64,000 nt of DNA. Source: Arenicola marina. Its lineage: Eukaryota; Annelida; Polychaeta; Arenicolidae. Shown piece by piece: positions 35,172 to 48,208 of this stretch (positions are counted from its first letter, which is position 1; the number at the start of each line of letters is the position of its first letter). Position numbers and translations under genes: made by a program. Under the pieces are notes generated by a model. It was not told the DNA's origin. It worked only from the letters and a program-made list of their open reading frames with translations, and did no database searches. Location: assembly GCA_964019135.1 (NCBI GenBank), contig OZ025255.1, positions 6,882,001 through 6,946,000 on the forward strand, in the 5' to 3' direction.

Positions 35172-38100
35172 GGTCAATGGCGTCCCTCTAGTGGAGTGAT
35201 TGTAGAAGACGATATGGGTACTACAAGGGTCGGGGTCAATGACGCCTCTCTAGTGGAGTGATTGTAGAAGACAATATGGGTACCACAAGGGTCGGGGTCA
35301 ATGACCTCCCTCTAGTGGAATGATTGTAGAAGACAATATGGGTACCACAAGGGTCGGGGTCAATGACCTCCCTCTAGTGGAATGATTGTAGAAGACGATA
35401 TGGGTACCACAAGGGTCGGGGTCAATGACGTCCCTCTAGTGGAGTGATTGTAGAAGACAATATGGGTACCACAAGGGTCGGGGTCAATGACGCCTCTCTA
35501 GTGGAGTGATTGTAGAAGACAATATGGGTACCACAAGGGTCGGGGTCAATGACGTCTCTCTAGTGGAGTGATTGTAGAAGACGATATGGGTACTACAAGG
35601 GTCGGGGTCAATGACGCCTCTCTAGTGGAGTGATTGTAGAAGACAATATGGGTACCACAAGGGTCGGGGTCAATGACGTCTCTCTAGTGGAGTGATTGTA
35701 GAAGACGATATGGGTACTACAAGGGTCGGGGTCAATGACGCCTCTCTAGTGGAGTGATTGTAGAAGACAATATGGGTACCACAAGGGTCGGGGTCAATGA
35801 CCTCCCTCTAGTGGAATGATTGTAGAAGACAATATGGGTACCACAAGGGTCGGGGTCAATGACCTCCCTCTAGTGGAATGATTGTAGAAGACGATATGGG
35901 TACCACAAGGGTCGGGGTCAATGACGTCCCTCTAGTGGAGTGATTGTAGAAGACAATATGGGTACCACAAGGGTCGGGGTCAATGACGCCTCTCTAGTGG
36001 AGTGATTGTAGAAGACAATATGGGTACCACAAGGGTCGGGGTCAATGACGTCTCTCTAGTGGAGTGATTGTAGAAGACGATATGGGTACTACAAGGGTCG
36101 GGGTCAATGACCTCCCTCTAGTGGAGTGATTGTAGAAGACAATATGGGTACCACAAGGTTCGGGGTCAATGACCTCCCTCTAGTGGAATGATTGTAGAAG
36201 ACGATATGGGTACCACAAGGGTCGGGGTCAATGACCTCCCTCTAGTGCAGTGATTGTAGAAGACAATATGGGTACCACAAGGGTCGGGGTCAATGACGTC
36301 TCTCTAGTGGAGTGATTGTAGAAGACGATATGGGTACTACAAGGGTCGGGGTCAATGACCTCCCTCTAGTGGAGTGATTGTAGAAGACAATATGGGTACC
36401 ACAAGGTTCGGGGTCAATGACCTCCCTCTAGTGGAATGATTGTAGAAGACGATATGGGTACTACAAGGGTCGGGGTCAATGACCTCCCTCTAGTGGAGTG
36501 ATTGTAGAAGACAATATGGGTACCACAAGGGTCGGGGTCAATGACGTCTCTCTAGTGGAGTGATTGTAGAAGACGATATGGGTACTACAAGGGTCGGGGT
36601 CAATGACCTCCCTCTAGTGGAGTGATTGTAGAAGACAATATGGGTACCACAAGGTTCGGGGTCAATGACCTCCCTCTAGTGGAATGATTGTAGAAGACAA
36701 TATGGGTACCACAAGGGTCGGGGTCAATGACCTCCCTCTAGTGGAGTGATTGTAGAAGACAATATGGGTACCACAAGGTTCGGGGTCAATGACCTCCCTC
36801 TAGTGGAGTGATTGTAGAAGACGATATGGGTATTACAAGGGTCGGGGTCAATGACCTCCCTCTAGTGGAATGATTGTAGAAGACAATATGGGTACCACAA
36901 GGTTCGGGGTCAATGACCTCCCTCTAGTGGAATGATTGTAGAAGACGATATGGGTACCACAAGGTTCGGGGTCAATGACCTCCCTCTAGTGGAGTGATTG
37001 TAGAAGACGATATGGGTACTACAAGGGTCGGGGTCAATGACCTCCCTCTAGTGGAATGATTGTAGAAGACAATATGGGTACCACAAGGTTCGGGGTCAAT
37101 GACCTCCCTCTAGTGGAATGATTGTAGAAGACAATATGGGTACCACAAGGGTCGGGGTCAATGACCTCCCTCTGGTGGAGTGATTGTAGAAGACGATATG
37201 GGTACCACAAGGGTCGGGGTCAATGACCTCCCTCTAGTGGAATGATTGTAGAAGACAATATGGGTACCACAAGGTTCGGGGTCAATGACCTCCCTCTAGT
37301 GGAGTGATTGTAGAAGACAATATGGGTACCACAAGGGTCGGGGTCAATGACCTCCCTCTAGTGGAGTGATTGTAGAAGACGATATGGGTACCACAAGGGT
37401 CGGGGTCAATGACCTCCCTCTAGTGGAATGATTGTAGAAGACAATATGGGTACCACAAGGGTCGGGGTCAATGACCTCCCTCTAGTGGAATGATTGTAGA
37501 AGACAATATGGGTACCACAAGGGTCGGGGTCAATGACCTCCCTCTGGTGGAATGATTGTAGAAGACGATATGGGTCCCACAAGGGTCGGGGTCAATGACC
37601 TCCCTCTAGTGGAATGATTGTAGAAGACAATATGGGTACCACAAGGGTCGGGGTCAATGACCTCCCTCTAGTGGAATGATTGTAGAAGACGATATGGGTA
37701 CCACAAGGGTCGGGGTCAATGACGTCCCTCTAGTGGAGTGATTGTAGAAGACAACATGGGTACCACAAGGGTCGGGGTCAATGACGTCCCTCTAGTGGAG
37801 TGATTGTAGAAGACAATATGGGTACCACAAGGGTCGGGGTCAATGACCTCCCTCTAGTGGAATGATTGTAGAAGACAATATGGGTACCACAAGGGTCGGG
37901 GTCAATGACGTCCCTCTAGTGGAGTGATTGTAGAAGACAATATGGGTACCACAAGGGTCGGGGTCAATGACGTCCCTCTAGTGGAATGATTGTAGAAGAC
38001 AATATGGGTACCACAAGGGTCGGGGTCAATGACGTCCCTCTAGTGGAGTGATTGTAGAAGACAATATGGGTACCACAAGGGTCGGGGTCAATGACGTCCC

Positions 38101-38390
38101 TCTAGTGGAGTGATTGTAGAAAACAATATGGGTACCACAAGGGTCGGGGTCAATGACGTCCCTCTAGTGGAGTGATTGTAGAAGACAATATGGGTACCAC
38201 AAGGGTCGGGGTCAATGACGTCCCTCTAGTGGAATGATTGTAGAAGACAATATGGGTACCACAAGGGTCGGGGTCAATGACGCCTCTCTAGTGGAGTGAT
38301 TGTAGAAGACAATATGGGTACCACAAGGGTCGGGGTCAATGACGCCTCTCTAGTGGAGTGATTGTAGAAGACAATATGGGTATCACAAGG
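35172..38390. repeat. 62-bp minisatellite, 52 copies (array G)
   Basis: The period is 62 bp (CAATG words at 35175, 35237 and 35299). Units carry GGGTCGGGGTCAATGAC, CTCTAGTGGAGTGATTG, TAGAAGACAATATGG and GTACCACAAG. Units fall into classes after CAATGAC: CTCCC (about 29), GTCCC (about 10 plus the first, degenerate unit), GTCTC (about 5) and GCCTC (about 7). The CTCCC class contains GGTCAATGACC, a perfect inverted repeat with a 1-base spacer. Confidence 0.97.
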
Positions 38391-41300
38391 CAAGGTACCC
38401 ATTGGAACCGCAAGGTAAGGTACCCGCTCCCTCAAGGAAGACCTTCCGCTCTCAATAGCAAAAAAACTGATTCCTGGTGTTGCTGATTGGGTAAAAACGC
38501 ATAGAAGAGTTTTATAACTGTGTTATCAATTTTCAATACGCAATCTTAACGATGCAGTCAATAGAACTCTTGATTAGAGATACTTTCGCTGCTACGCAAC
38601 CAAAGTATAGAATATCGTCGCAAATGATGACCTGGATGTGGTGTATGGCATGACTCGGTGATATGAACCACCTGCACGAAGAGGGTTTCTGCCGCCAGAA
38701 GCAAGCAGCTAATGGTTCGTTTCCGCCCGTAATACGTGGGCCCAATGACCCATCCTTGGCAGTGGTCCGTGTATGGTTTTGGTTGACAGGTTGAAGGCTT
38801 CTGTCTCCATACTGGGGGAGTCCATGTTTGGTTATAGTCGACTAATATTTGTTTGGAGAAGGCTTTTGTCTCCTTGGGGGTTTTCATGTTTGGTTTTAGT
38901 CGAAAACATTTTGTCTGAGGAAGGCGTCGGTCTTTGTTTGCAGAGCAAAACGACTCAGTGTCGTTTTCTGCAAGAGTTCTTCCTCAGCAAGGACCGGGAA
39001 CCCTTTATCCGCTGTGGCCGTGTGATCCCCAACCGTGTCGGTTAAATCTGAACCTCTGTGGCATTGTAAGCGTGGAGCGTTTTGATCAATTGAAACATTT
39101 ATTTGCCAGATTTCTGTTAGTTACTGGTATCTATTTGTTACCAAGATTTGTCTGGCAATTAATCTCCAAATCATATATAAATAGATCATATGTAAATTGT
39201 ATCCAAGATATGGTTTTTCTGACATTCCTTGTTGCTGAAGCAGACAATCGACGTTTGGTGATATTATATTATGAACTTTATACAATGTACCAGTAATCTT
39301 GCTTCCAGTTATATAATTCCATATTGTTAACTGTGATTAGGTGAGCTGCATATATAATGTTGGTGGAAATATTTTGGTTTCTAGTAAAACTGGTTTACTC
39401 CCAAAGGACGTTGATATTCAAAGAACAAAGTAATTACTTTTAATAATTGTCATACATGGCTGTGTTTACATATCAGTTCCTGCTTTGTTAGATTTGGATT
39501 TGTTAGATCGTTATTATTCTTATTATTCACGCCATTCGCCTTGGATTTGATATTTGAGTGATGAACGTTTGATCTTTCTCAAGTACATGTTGGCAAGCCA
39601 TCGGTGCATAGTGAAGCAGGTACTGGCCGATGGGAAGCGCAGTGGTCACGTGTTCAATATCCATCCGGGCTGAGGCTGAGACAATGGCGGCACAAACCAC
39701 TACAGTGGTGCAGGCCATACAGGATTTGACGATCAATGGTTTTCTAACTTTAGACGTTCCGACTACATACAGCTCCATAACCTGCCTAATGAGTAACCTC
39801 TAAGTGAGTTAACTGGATGAGGTAATATTGAACACAATCTACACTATTGCAATCAGTAGTTCAACGTAGCGTCAAACTCGTTTGTTTGTACTTGGGTTAT
39901 AGAAAGAAGTGTTTCAACGTTCACTTTCGTAACCGGACATTCTGTGTTAACATGACTTAACATGAGAGAACTACTGATCAGCTTGGAAGAACAAAGCCTG
40001 CTAGGCATATGTGCCTAGTCTAGTCACGTACCAATAAACATGTGTAATTGTGTTATTTGGCTCCGGTCGATTAGCAAAGAATGTTCTGTCATCGATGTTA
40101 TTTGTTGCATTATATTGTTGTCGTAAAGTTTGTTTAACGTGCATAATGTAAGTATATATATAGATCAATCTATGAATTTCAACAAGTCACAGTTAATGGG
40201 GTGTACGGTTTGGCCTATCGTTTTATGTAGTTATTATTTTTAAATGGAATTTAACATTATTTAACCTTTCCATTCTGTTAATAATGAAGTTCAGCTGATC
40301 TTATCACGCGGAATCCTGCCGTGAAACCATACCAAGGAGATTTGTATCCTAATATTTCAATGTTTTACGTTAATCTTCAGTCTGTATTTGATTCACATTC
40401 CAGATTTAAAAAATGTAAAAATGAAGTTAATTTATTAGTGATTACATTGTGTAGTGGTGACTTTAATAACGTATATGTATGTGTCTGGTCAGTTCAGCAG
40501 GCTCTTAGAAGATATTCTTTACAAGAACACTGTCGGTGTTGGTGAGATTTTAGTCTTTGTGCAGTAATTTTTGTCACGTGACCCTGGTAATATATAGGAA
40601 CACGAAGCTTCGATGTCTTCAAGTTTTGGACTAGTAAACTGGGATACTCAACTTTACTGTCTTCTCGCTTCTTATATTCAACAAAAGTATACGGATCCAT
40701 GCAGACTTTTGGAAACCTGCGCCACGAGTGTTTCAAATTAGTTTCATATAGTGATGGTGTTAATGGCGTTTAATTAAAGTTTATAGGTTTAACTATAGGA
40801 CTATATAAACCGGACCCCGCAATCCGGATTCGGACCTGGGGGGTGGGGGTGGTGTGCCGTGGTGGTGCTGCCCGCCAGAAATGAGCATCACATCGCTGGG
40901 GCCCGGGTCGGGGCAACAGTTGTGGGAGCCATATTACGCGGACTCAATAGTTCTCAGCTCGTAAGTTTGGTCAGCGTCAGGGTGCGGGATGAGGTAGCGG
41001 ACGGAACAACACACAGGGAAGGAAGAGAGGTAAAGGACGAGTGACATTCGGTTCCACTCATGGCTACCACGATGCGCGATATCGCTGTCGTCGTTCAACA
41101 ACAAAACCAGCCCGGTCTTTTAGTGGTATTGAGTTTATATAGTTTTTAAAATGAGGCTTACTCTGCTACAACATAAAGAGATCACATCGTTGACATTTAT
41201 CAAATAATCGCAAACTACATAACCAGGTAGAACAAAACACGCGGCTACCATACGTCATTGTATAACTGTTCTATAAGATTTAATTAAAGGTGTGAGCTTT

Positions 41301-42332
41301 TAATATGGAACACTTTTATGCTATAAGAAAAGTAATTATGCTAAAATGTCTGGCTTACCTCTAAAATTACGATAATATAAAACACTTGCTAGCAACATGT
41401 CATTTTCATGTACAGTATACGTGAGCCTAATGCAGTTCACTATAAAACGTGTTCCTGAGTAACAACAATGGATCTCATTTTCTAGAACTTTAATATTTAC
41501 TGGCAGCTAACGCAGTGAGTGTCTGTCTTCTTGGCATCAATAAGTCACAGACTTTCACCAAATAATAGTTTGCGCTAAGGTTAGTCAATAAACGGGAAAT
41601 GATTGAAGCAAGAATTTTGTAGAATTTCTTCGTGCCTACCACACGCTAGACATCAACAATGGGGGCACTCTCACTTCTACTTAGTCGTAGTTCGCTGGAA
41701 GATTTCATCTAAAAAATATAGAACAGAAACTGTTTTACTTATCGATGTAATTTATATTGAAGGCAAGCTCTCATCGCCCGCGTGACGTAGTACGAATACT
41801 AGGCTCTCCCCACCACCATCTCATTATTTTTGCAAGTTTACGTTAAATATTCGTATAGTTCACTGGGAAGTTCATATTTATGACGAGACACGTAGGGCCA
41901 AACAGCTTGAACTCAAGACTTGTTTGAAAGGCATGTCAAATCCCAGCATTTCAGTATATTTAATGTAAACTCCAAAACCAATAAAGGCTTTACTGCACAA
42001 CACAATACTGCATAGGATTACTTAGAACGTCGTAATTGGGTTGTATCTACCTCAAACCAAACTCCCGACACGCCATAGACCCACACATACAAATGCATAA
42101 GAAAACAATTACGTCGACATGGTCCTGGGATAGAAGTTACTTGAGACTAAGCAAGACTTACCACAACGTGTACAGATGCATGGAGATATTTCCTGTTGAG
42201 CTTTGCTTTAATATTTGCCACTGGCTGACTGTTGTGGTACTCGCTATCGGTATTAAGACATTCTTAAAACGACAGTATTTGTAAATTGCGATTCCTCTTC
42301 TCTGAGAAATTGAAATAAACCGTTCATTATTT
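38391..42332. other. Intergenic sequence, no supported gene
   Basis: About 3.9 kb, mainly AT-rich. A minor imperfect tandem repeat of roughly 70 bp occurs at 38793-38940 (GAAGGCTTCTGTCTCC and GAAGGCTTTTGTCTCC). Short open frames exist, including a minus-strand 83-codon frame at 39527-39778 with a hydrophobic stretch, but none shows a recognisable family or clear splice structure. Confidence 0.5.
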
Positions 42333-43585
42333 AGCCCTCCACATGACGTCTAGGCCATTACCTTGCCACCATAGGGCTCCACATGACGTCTAGGCCATTA
42401 CCTTGCCACCATAGGGCTCCACATGACGTCTAGGCCATTACCTTGTCATCATATGGCTCCACATGACGTCTAGGCCATTACCTTGCCATCATATGGCTCC
42501 ACATGACGTCTAGGCCATTACCTTGCCATCATATGGCTCCACATGACGTCTAGGCCATTACCTTGCCATCATAGGGCTCCACATGACGTCTAGGCCATTA
42601 CCTTGCCATCATAGGGCTCCACATGACGTCTAGGCCATTACCGTGCCATCATATGGCTCCACATGACGTCTAGGCCATTACCTTGCCATCATAGGGCTCC
42701 ACATGACGTCTAGGCCATTACCTTGCCATCATAGGGCTCCACATGACGTCTAGGCCATTACCGTGCCATCATATGGCTCCACATGACGTCTAGGCCATTA
42801 CCTTGCCATCATAGGGCTCCACATGACGTCTAGGCCATTACCTTGCCATCATAGGGCTCCACATGACGTCTAGGCCATTACCTTGCCATCATAGGGCTCC
42901 ACATGACGTCTAGGCCATTACCTTGCCACCATAGGGCTCCACATGACGTCTAGGCCATTACCTTGCCATCATAGGGCTCCACATGACGTCTAGGCCATTA
43001 CCTTGCCACCATAGGGCTCCACATGACGCCTAGGCCATTACCTTGCCACCATAGGGCTCCACATGACGTCTAGGCCATTACCTTGCCATCATAGGGCTCC
43101 ACATGACGTCTAGGCCATTACCTTGCCACCATAGGGCTCCACATGCGTCTAGGCCATTACCTTGCCCTCATAGGGCTCCACATGACGTCTAGGCCATTAC
43201 CTTGCCACCATAGGGCTCCACATGACGTCTATGCCATTACCTTTCCATCATAGGGCTCCACATGACGTCTAGGCCATTACCTTGCCATCATAGGGCTCCA
43301 CGTGACGTCTAGGCCATTACCTTGCCATCATAGGGCTCCACATGACGTCTAGGCCATTACCTTGCCATCATAGGGCTCCACATGACGTCTAGGCCATTAC
43401 CTTGCCACCATAGGGCTCCACATGACGTCTAGGCCATTACCTTGCCATCATAGGGCTCCACGTGACGTCTAGGCCATTACCTTTCCATCATAGGGCTCCA
43501 CATGACGTCAAGGCCATTACCTTGCCACCATAGGGCTCCACATGACGCCTAGGGCATTACCTTGCCACCATAGGGCTCCGCGTGA
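42333..43585. repeat. 40-bp minisatellite, about 31 copies (array H)
   Basis: The period is 40 bp. Units carry ACATGACGTCTAGGCCATTA and CCTTGCCATCATAGGGCTCC. One unit is 39 bp (43141). Each unit includes TGACGTC, seven of the eight bases of a CRE. The array ends about 150 bp downstream of the pygopus stop codon on the minus strand. Confidence 0.97.
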
Positions 43586-43738
43586 GGCGAGGTGGTGCCA
43601 GTCGTAAACCAGTAGTTGACCTTATACCTCCGAGCTCAGGCCATGGCACTGGAAGCTGGCCGGACCGGGCAGAAATGGCATCAGTCAGTGAGTGAGCAGT
43701 CACTTTACACCCTCTCAGCCACTGCAGAGGGTGGCGAG

Positions 43739-44716
43739 TTAAGGTTTGAGTTTGACGGGCGGAATGGCCTTCGTGTTAAGACACTTGTCACAGACCCATT
43801 CGGCGTACACTTCCTCCTTCAGCATGGCAAAGGCGGGCTCGCCGAGTCCCGTGCACGCCCGATGGAACCAGAAGTTACAGCCACTCTCGCACAGGATGGC
43901 CTGGTCATTGTCATGCACCTCCTTGTGGCACACCCCGCACGGGTAAATGGGAGGCGCGTTCGGGTTGGAAGGATTAAACACCATGGACTGATTGAGCGGG
44001 TAGATTTTGCCCGTGCCGTGCGGGCCGTGCGGGCCGTGTGGGCCGTGTGGGCCGTGAAGGCCGTGAAGGCCGCCGGGCATGGGTCCCTGGCCGTGGCCGT
44101 GGGGCCCCGACACTGGCGGTCCCCCGGGCATCATGCCGGGCATTGGACGACCTTGGTGCATGGCGAACATGGGCGGCCGCATGCCTGGGTGCTGGACGCC
44201 CATGTAACCAGAGTTGGGCGACATCTGTGAGACCGGCGGATAGTCGAAGAGGTTGTTGTCGCCCCCCATGCCATCGTGAGAGCTGGTCACAGGAGGAATC
44301 AGTTCGTCCAGGAAATCATGGTTAAACTGGAAGTAGACATTTTATCAACACATCAATACAGGGACCCGGCATATGTTTACACTAATAATACAGATAATAA
44401 GAAGGCACTTCGTCCCAAACATACATACTGATTGTTATATCGAGCGCATGCCTCGAAGGCTGGGATCTATTGTGTGCGGAATTAGGCAAAATTTGAAGTA
44501 TTAGCTGCAAGTCTTTCTTCATATCAAATATACTATTTGATGGTATTAGCTGACAACGTACCTGAGAGTGAGGTGGTAAAGGCGGCATCCCACCTTGTGG
44601 GCCGGGACTGTGTACCTGGTAGTGATTGGGTCCCGGAGGCCCACCTCCTGGAAAGAACTGACCCTCTGCGCCTGGTGGAGGACCACCACCTAATTGCCCA
44701 GGCTCCAACACAGATT
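43739..44716 (-). CDS. pygo: Pygopus, C-terminal two exons with PHD finger (5' partial)
   Basis: Two minus-strand exons are read: 44562-44716 and 43739-44326 (stop TAA at 43739-43741). The intron is GT-AG with compatible phase, giving PPHSQ-FNHDFLDELIPP across the junction. The first exon is Gly/Pro-rich. The second has a Met/Gly/Pro-rich part, a GLHGPHGPHGPHGPHG run, then a C4HC3 PHD finger: YPCGVCHKEV, CESGCNFWFHRAC and EWVCDKC. Pygopus PHD fingers bind H3K4me2/3 and the BCL9/Legless HD1 domain, and Pygopus serves as a nuclear co-activator of Wnt/beta-catenin. The finger resembles invertebrate Pygopus more than vertebrate PYGO1/2 (CNFWFHR). The N-terminal NHD exon was not found; the 44716 exon begins in mid-codon, so more exons lie upstream. 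The 3' UTR must run towards array H. Confidence 0.93.
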
Positions 44717-45145
44717 CTGATGAAATAAAGTGTGAATGCAAATGAACAGGGCTAATAACTACCAAGCCTACACTTATTGTTAGCAGGATGGTGACCTTGC
44801 CCTTGGCTGAATTATGTGAGAATTTGGGTCAAATCCTACAGCGATTACAAAACACAAGGCAATATCAAATGTCTAACACGAACAATAAACATCATGCCTG
44901 GTCATCATGTAAACAAATAATAAAGGTTTCAATGCTCATATTATTTTCTCACATTTTCTTTACATTTTCTAATTTGGGGAAGATATGATTACACAGAGAT
45001 TATTCCCCACCCACAAGATGATCGCTGAACAGAGCCACTTCCTTTTCAGCTTTAGCTAAACCGGCAATCTTTGCTGGAGAAATATTTATGATGAACAACA
45101 TGCACCTGCATTTGACCCAATAAAGAAGCAATATAACATGTTTAG
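44717..45145 (-). other. Pygopus intron, no features
   Basis: This lies upstream of the acceptor TTTCATCAG (minus strand). No exon is visible. The open frame that continues from the exon is intronic read-through. Confidence 0.4.
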
Positions 45146-45846
45146 TACCGTAATATCCGGTGTATAAGTCGCACCTTTTTTCCTCGCCGCCGAGGGGTGC
45201 GACTTATACACCGGTGCGACTTATATATGGCCCAAGTTTGTCTCTCGGGATGGTTCCATTGCTCGGTCGCGCCTATACGGTATCAAGTTTCTGTCTGGTC
45301 CATTTAGTCTAAGACAGCAGCTGTATCAAGTTACACGGCCGACTGCCGCTTCCCGAACGATGCTCCGCCACTCAACGAGTCAAATCAAAACCCGGCCAAC
45401 GATGACCCCTGGGTCCACTCCCGTACTATGCATCACGGCTTCACTGACCATGCGATGCGTCAACGGCCTGTATAAACAATGCCTAATCCGAGGGGTGCTA
45501 AGCCGGCGCCGCTGAATCTGTGTCACGAGTACCCATCAAAGAAACACACATCCGTCAATTTTTACGGCCTTTGAATACAAACGTTAGCACAAAAAGCAAC
45601 TTGCTACCCTAAGACATTGGCCAAGTCTTTTGGGATCAATGCTTTATCTGTGGTCTGCATTCACAAATCGATCTTTTCCATAACATAACTGTATTTCCAC
45701 CGCGGCGTCATGCACCCAGTGCTTCAAGGCGCGGGCAAATCTTACACCAAAGGTGCGACTTATATACGGCTCAAGTATCAATATTTCTCAAAATCGGCGG
45801 GTGCGAGTTATACACCGGTGCGACTTATACCCCGGAAATTACGGTA
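45146..45846. mobile_element. 701-bp inverted-repeat DNA transposon (non-autonomous)
   Basis: The left end starts TACCGTAATATCCGG then TGTATAAGTCGCACC. The reverse complement of the right end reads TACCGTAATTTCCGG then GGTATAAGTCGCACC, so the terminal inverted repeat is about 30 bp with two mismatches. Internal copies of GTGCGACTTATA occur near both ends. The ends begin with TA, so a TA target duplication is possible but cannot be told from the repeat itself. No transposase is encoded. It probably lies in a pygopus intron or upstream region. Confidence 0.85.
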
Positions 45847-46110
45847 TAAATTGCATATAGGTAATACTTGCAATAATCAAATCAATCTGGTTTTTATTTC
45901 CCGGTATATTGTCGTTCTACCTACTTTCTCGCATGCAGCCATTATTGCAGGAGGCACCACCAATGATCACCCTAATAGTCTTACAACAACAACTAAGTTA
46001 AATTAGTTTTATTTCATAAAACGTTTTACAATAAGACTCCAAATGACTAATTAATTATTAATCAATTTGGGAGTTCTACCTCAATCTTTGTCAGCCAGAA
46101 CCTCTATGGA

Positions 46111-46582
46111 TTATGCAGCGCTCAACCAATGAATGTGACTACACTTAGGGCTAAACTTACATATCCCTATAATTATTTTTTATCGAGTACTATCAGGCTT
46201 TGGAATGAGTTACCAAACAACATACAGTTTATTCAGGACCCTAAATTACTCAAAGAAACATTGCTGAAACTTGAATCTTCTATGTCTCAGAACAGTTGAT
46301 AATCGCTTTAATACCGGTAATGTTATCCATGGCCGGATGAGGATGAATTGTAGTGGATTAGAAGGTCACCTGTATGACATGCACATAGTAGATACACCTC
46401 AGTGTATGTACAGCATACCTATAGCGGACACATTTCATTACTTCTTTAAATCTCTAAGGTACACTATATTTCGCGATAAACTGATTAATTCTTTCATAAA
46501 ATTAACATCTTGTATGGAAGTCCAAGCTATATTTAAAGAAGTGCAGGACTACATTGCCACATATGGCCGTTTTAGGAGATGA
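46111..46582 (+). pseudogene. LINE reverse-transcriptase ORF remnant (C-terminal end)
   Basis: One frame reads LSSTIRLWNELPNNIQ, the usual TIRLWNxLP block near the end of non-LTR retrotransposon ORF2 proteins. After a stop or frameshift near 46290 a second frame reads NVIHGRMRMNCSGLEGHLYD then DTPQCMY and FHYFFKS. That matches the family pattern of HxRLRxxCSxLxxHL, C-C-H and HYFFxC, with some Cys lost. The copy is decayed and truncated at its 5' end. The LINE clade cannot be given. Confidence 0.7.
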
Positions 46583-48208
46583 TATGTTACACATTCTATG
46601 TCATTAATGTTTATATCTAAAATTAATAAATGTTCGGTTCCAGCCTGCTTGTTAATTGTGCCTCACATGTAAGCAAGATGGATTTGCATAGGCCTTGCAT
46701 GTTTCCTGATTGCAAAATCAAAAGTGCCACCTTATTGGTTCAAAATCTAGGTCCAGTTGGAAAAGTCCAATGTGTCATTTGACGAATGTACCAAGGTTGC
46801 ATGCAGCTTCTCATGTATAAGTGGTGTTCCTGCATAGAGATTTTATGCTTTCATGCAGACCTCAACTTTGTATCAATTGATACTAAACTGATGATTTCTA
46901 TCAAATATCTGTGAGGACTATAAAAAATATCTTGATATCTTTCAGTTGATGTATTTAGGATTAAGCAAAACAAAACTGCATGAACCTTGTCTAACTGGTA
47001 ATTTTCACCTGGTTTCACTACACTTTACTTGGTTCTGCTTGTTTTCACTCAGTTTCACTATAACAAAAACCAGAAAAAAATTTCATACTCAGTTGTCAAA
47101 ACAATACCATTGGCTTGGTACACCTGGCCAGGGCTCCATTACATCTCTCTTGTCGCCTACTTCTTCAATGCATTTTCACACTCGCTAACCAGGGTGGCAC
47201 TGCGCAAATTGATAGGAAAAATGGACATTTCTACAAATTAGTGACGGGACCAAGCCTAATAACACATGGTATCAGGTATCAACTTTTTTTTCGAATGGGT
47301 ACAAGATGTTTTTTTCTGTATTAAATACACAGAGCTTGTTATTTTTATGTTTTATTCTTGAAAATTTTAATCTTGCAAGCAATTACAGCTGATCTGACTG
47401 TTTTTCAAGAATCTGGAAATTTGCCTCCAGCCTAGACAGCAGCGGTAAAAAAGTGAAGCTTGCATAGTGCCACCGTACTGTGTGCTTGATGAAGTTTATG
47501 TATCATAGCAGAAAATTATAATGACTTTATGAGGGGGAAATACCTTTTCCGATCTCGCGATTGGTATCCAGGAATTCATGGAGATTTCCAACCAGCTATT
47601 TTAGGTTATCCGTACAATTCCTAGTTCAATGCTAAGACCATTTTTCTATTTACCACGTTCCTTTATAGCAGTCTGCTAATTCTTCCATATTCTCAATATC
47701 ACCATTAAGGCTTTTTTGTGGACAGCTTTAAAATGTCCTAAAATTGAGGTTTCACGATTCAGAGGTATCTCTATCTTTTAAACAAATCAAACAAATCATA
47801 CACCCTCCTTTCCTGAATGTGGATATGACTCATTATGAGACTGTTCAGCTGTTCTGTTGTGTAGAGCAACAACACCAGTATGACTTATCATGGACTATGC
47901 TTGGTGCAAGTGCCCCAAGCCCGCTTCTCTAGGGGCACAACAGAGTCCATAATAAGTTCTTTAGACACAAGTCGGGAATCGACTGTAACTTTTATCATAC
48001 AATCATAGCCCCAACCTAGTCCCATATGAGACAGTTGTTCCTCCGCACAACAGTATCATATCTGCAGGCAGGAAATGTGGGTGGAAGATTTGTTTGTGTG
48101 GGTGGAAGATTTGTTTGTGTGGATGACTAAGTGTTCTTAATGGTACAATCCATCAAACCATCGTCACTTTGTACTACGATACCTAAATTTCATATTTACC
48201 GTAAAACC
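46583..48208. other. Intergenic sequence without recognised features
   Basis: AT-rich unique DNA. A short direct duplication of GGGTGGAAGATTTGTTTGTG occurs near 48080-48120. No gene is supported. Confidence 0.5.

Noticed and set aside
39527..39778. Minus-strand 83-codon frame with a hydrophobic stretch
   Set aside because: No family recognised, no splice partners, and the length is within chance expectation for this region.
1539..43585. CRISPR arrays as an explanation for regularly spaced repeats
   Set aside because: The repeats are head-to-tail units with no variable spacers, no leader and no cas genes, in a eukaryotic genome.
43616..44325. Plus-strand frames opposite the pygopus exon (204 and 95 codons)
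   Set aside because: Antisense shadows of the GC-rich pygopus exon, whose PHD finger is clearly on the minus strand.
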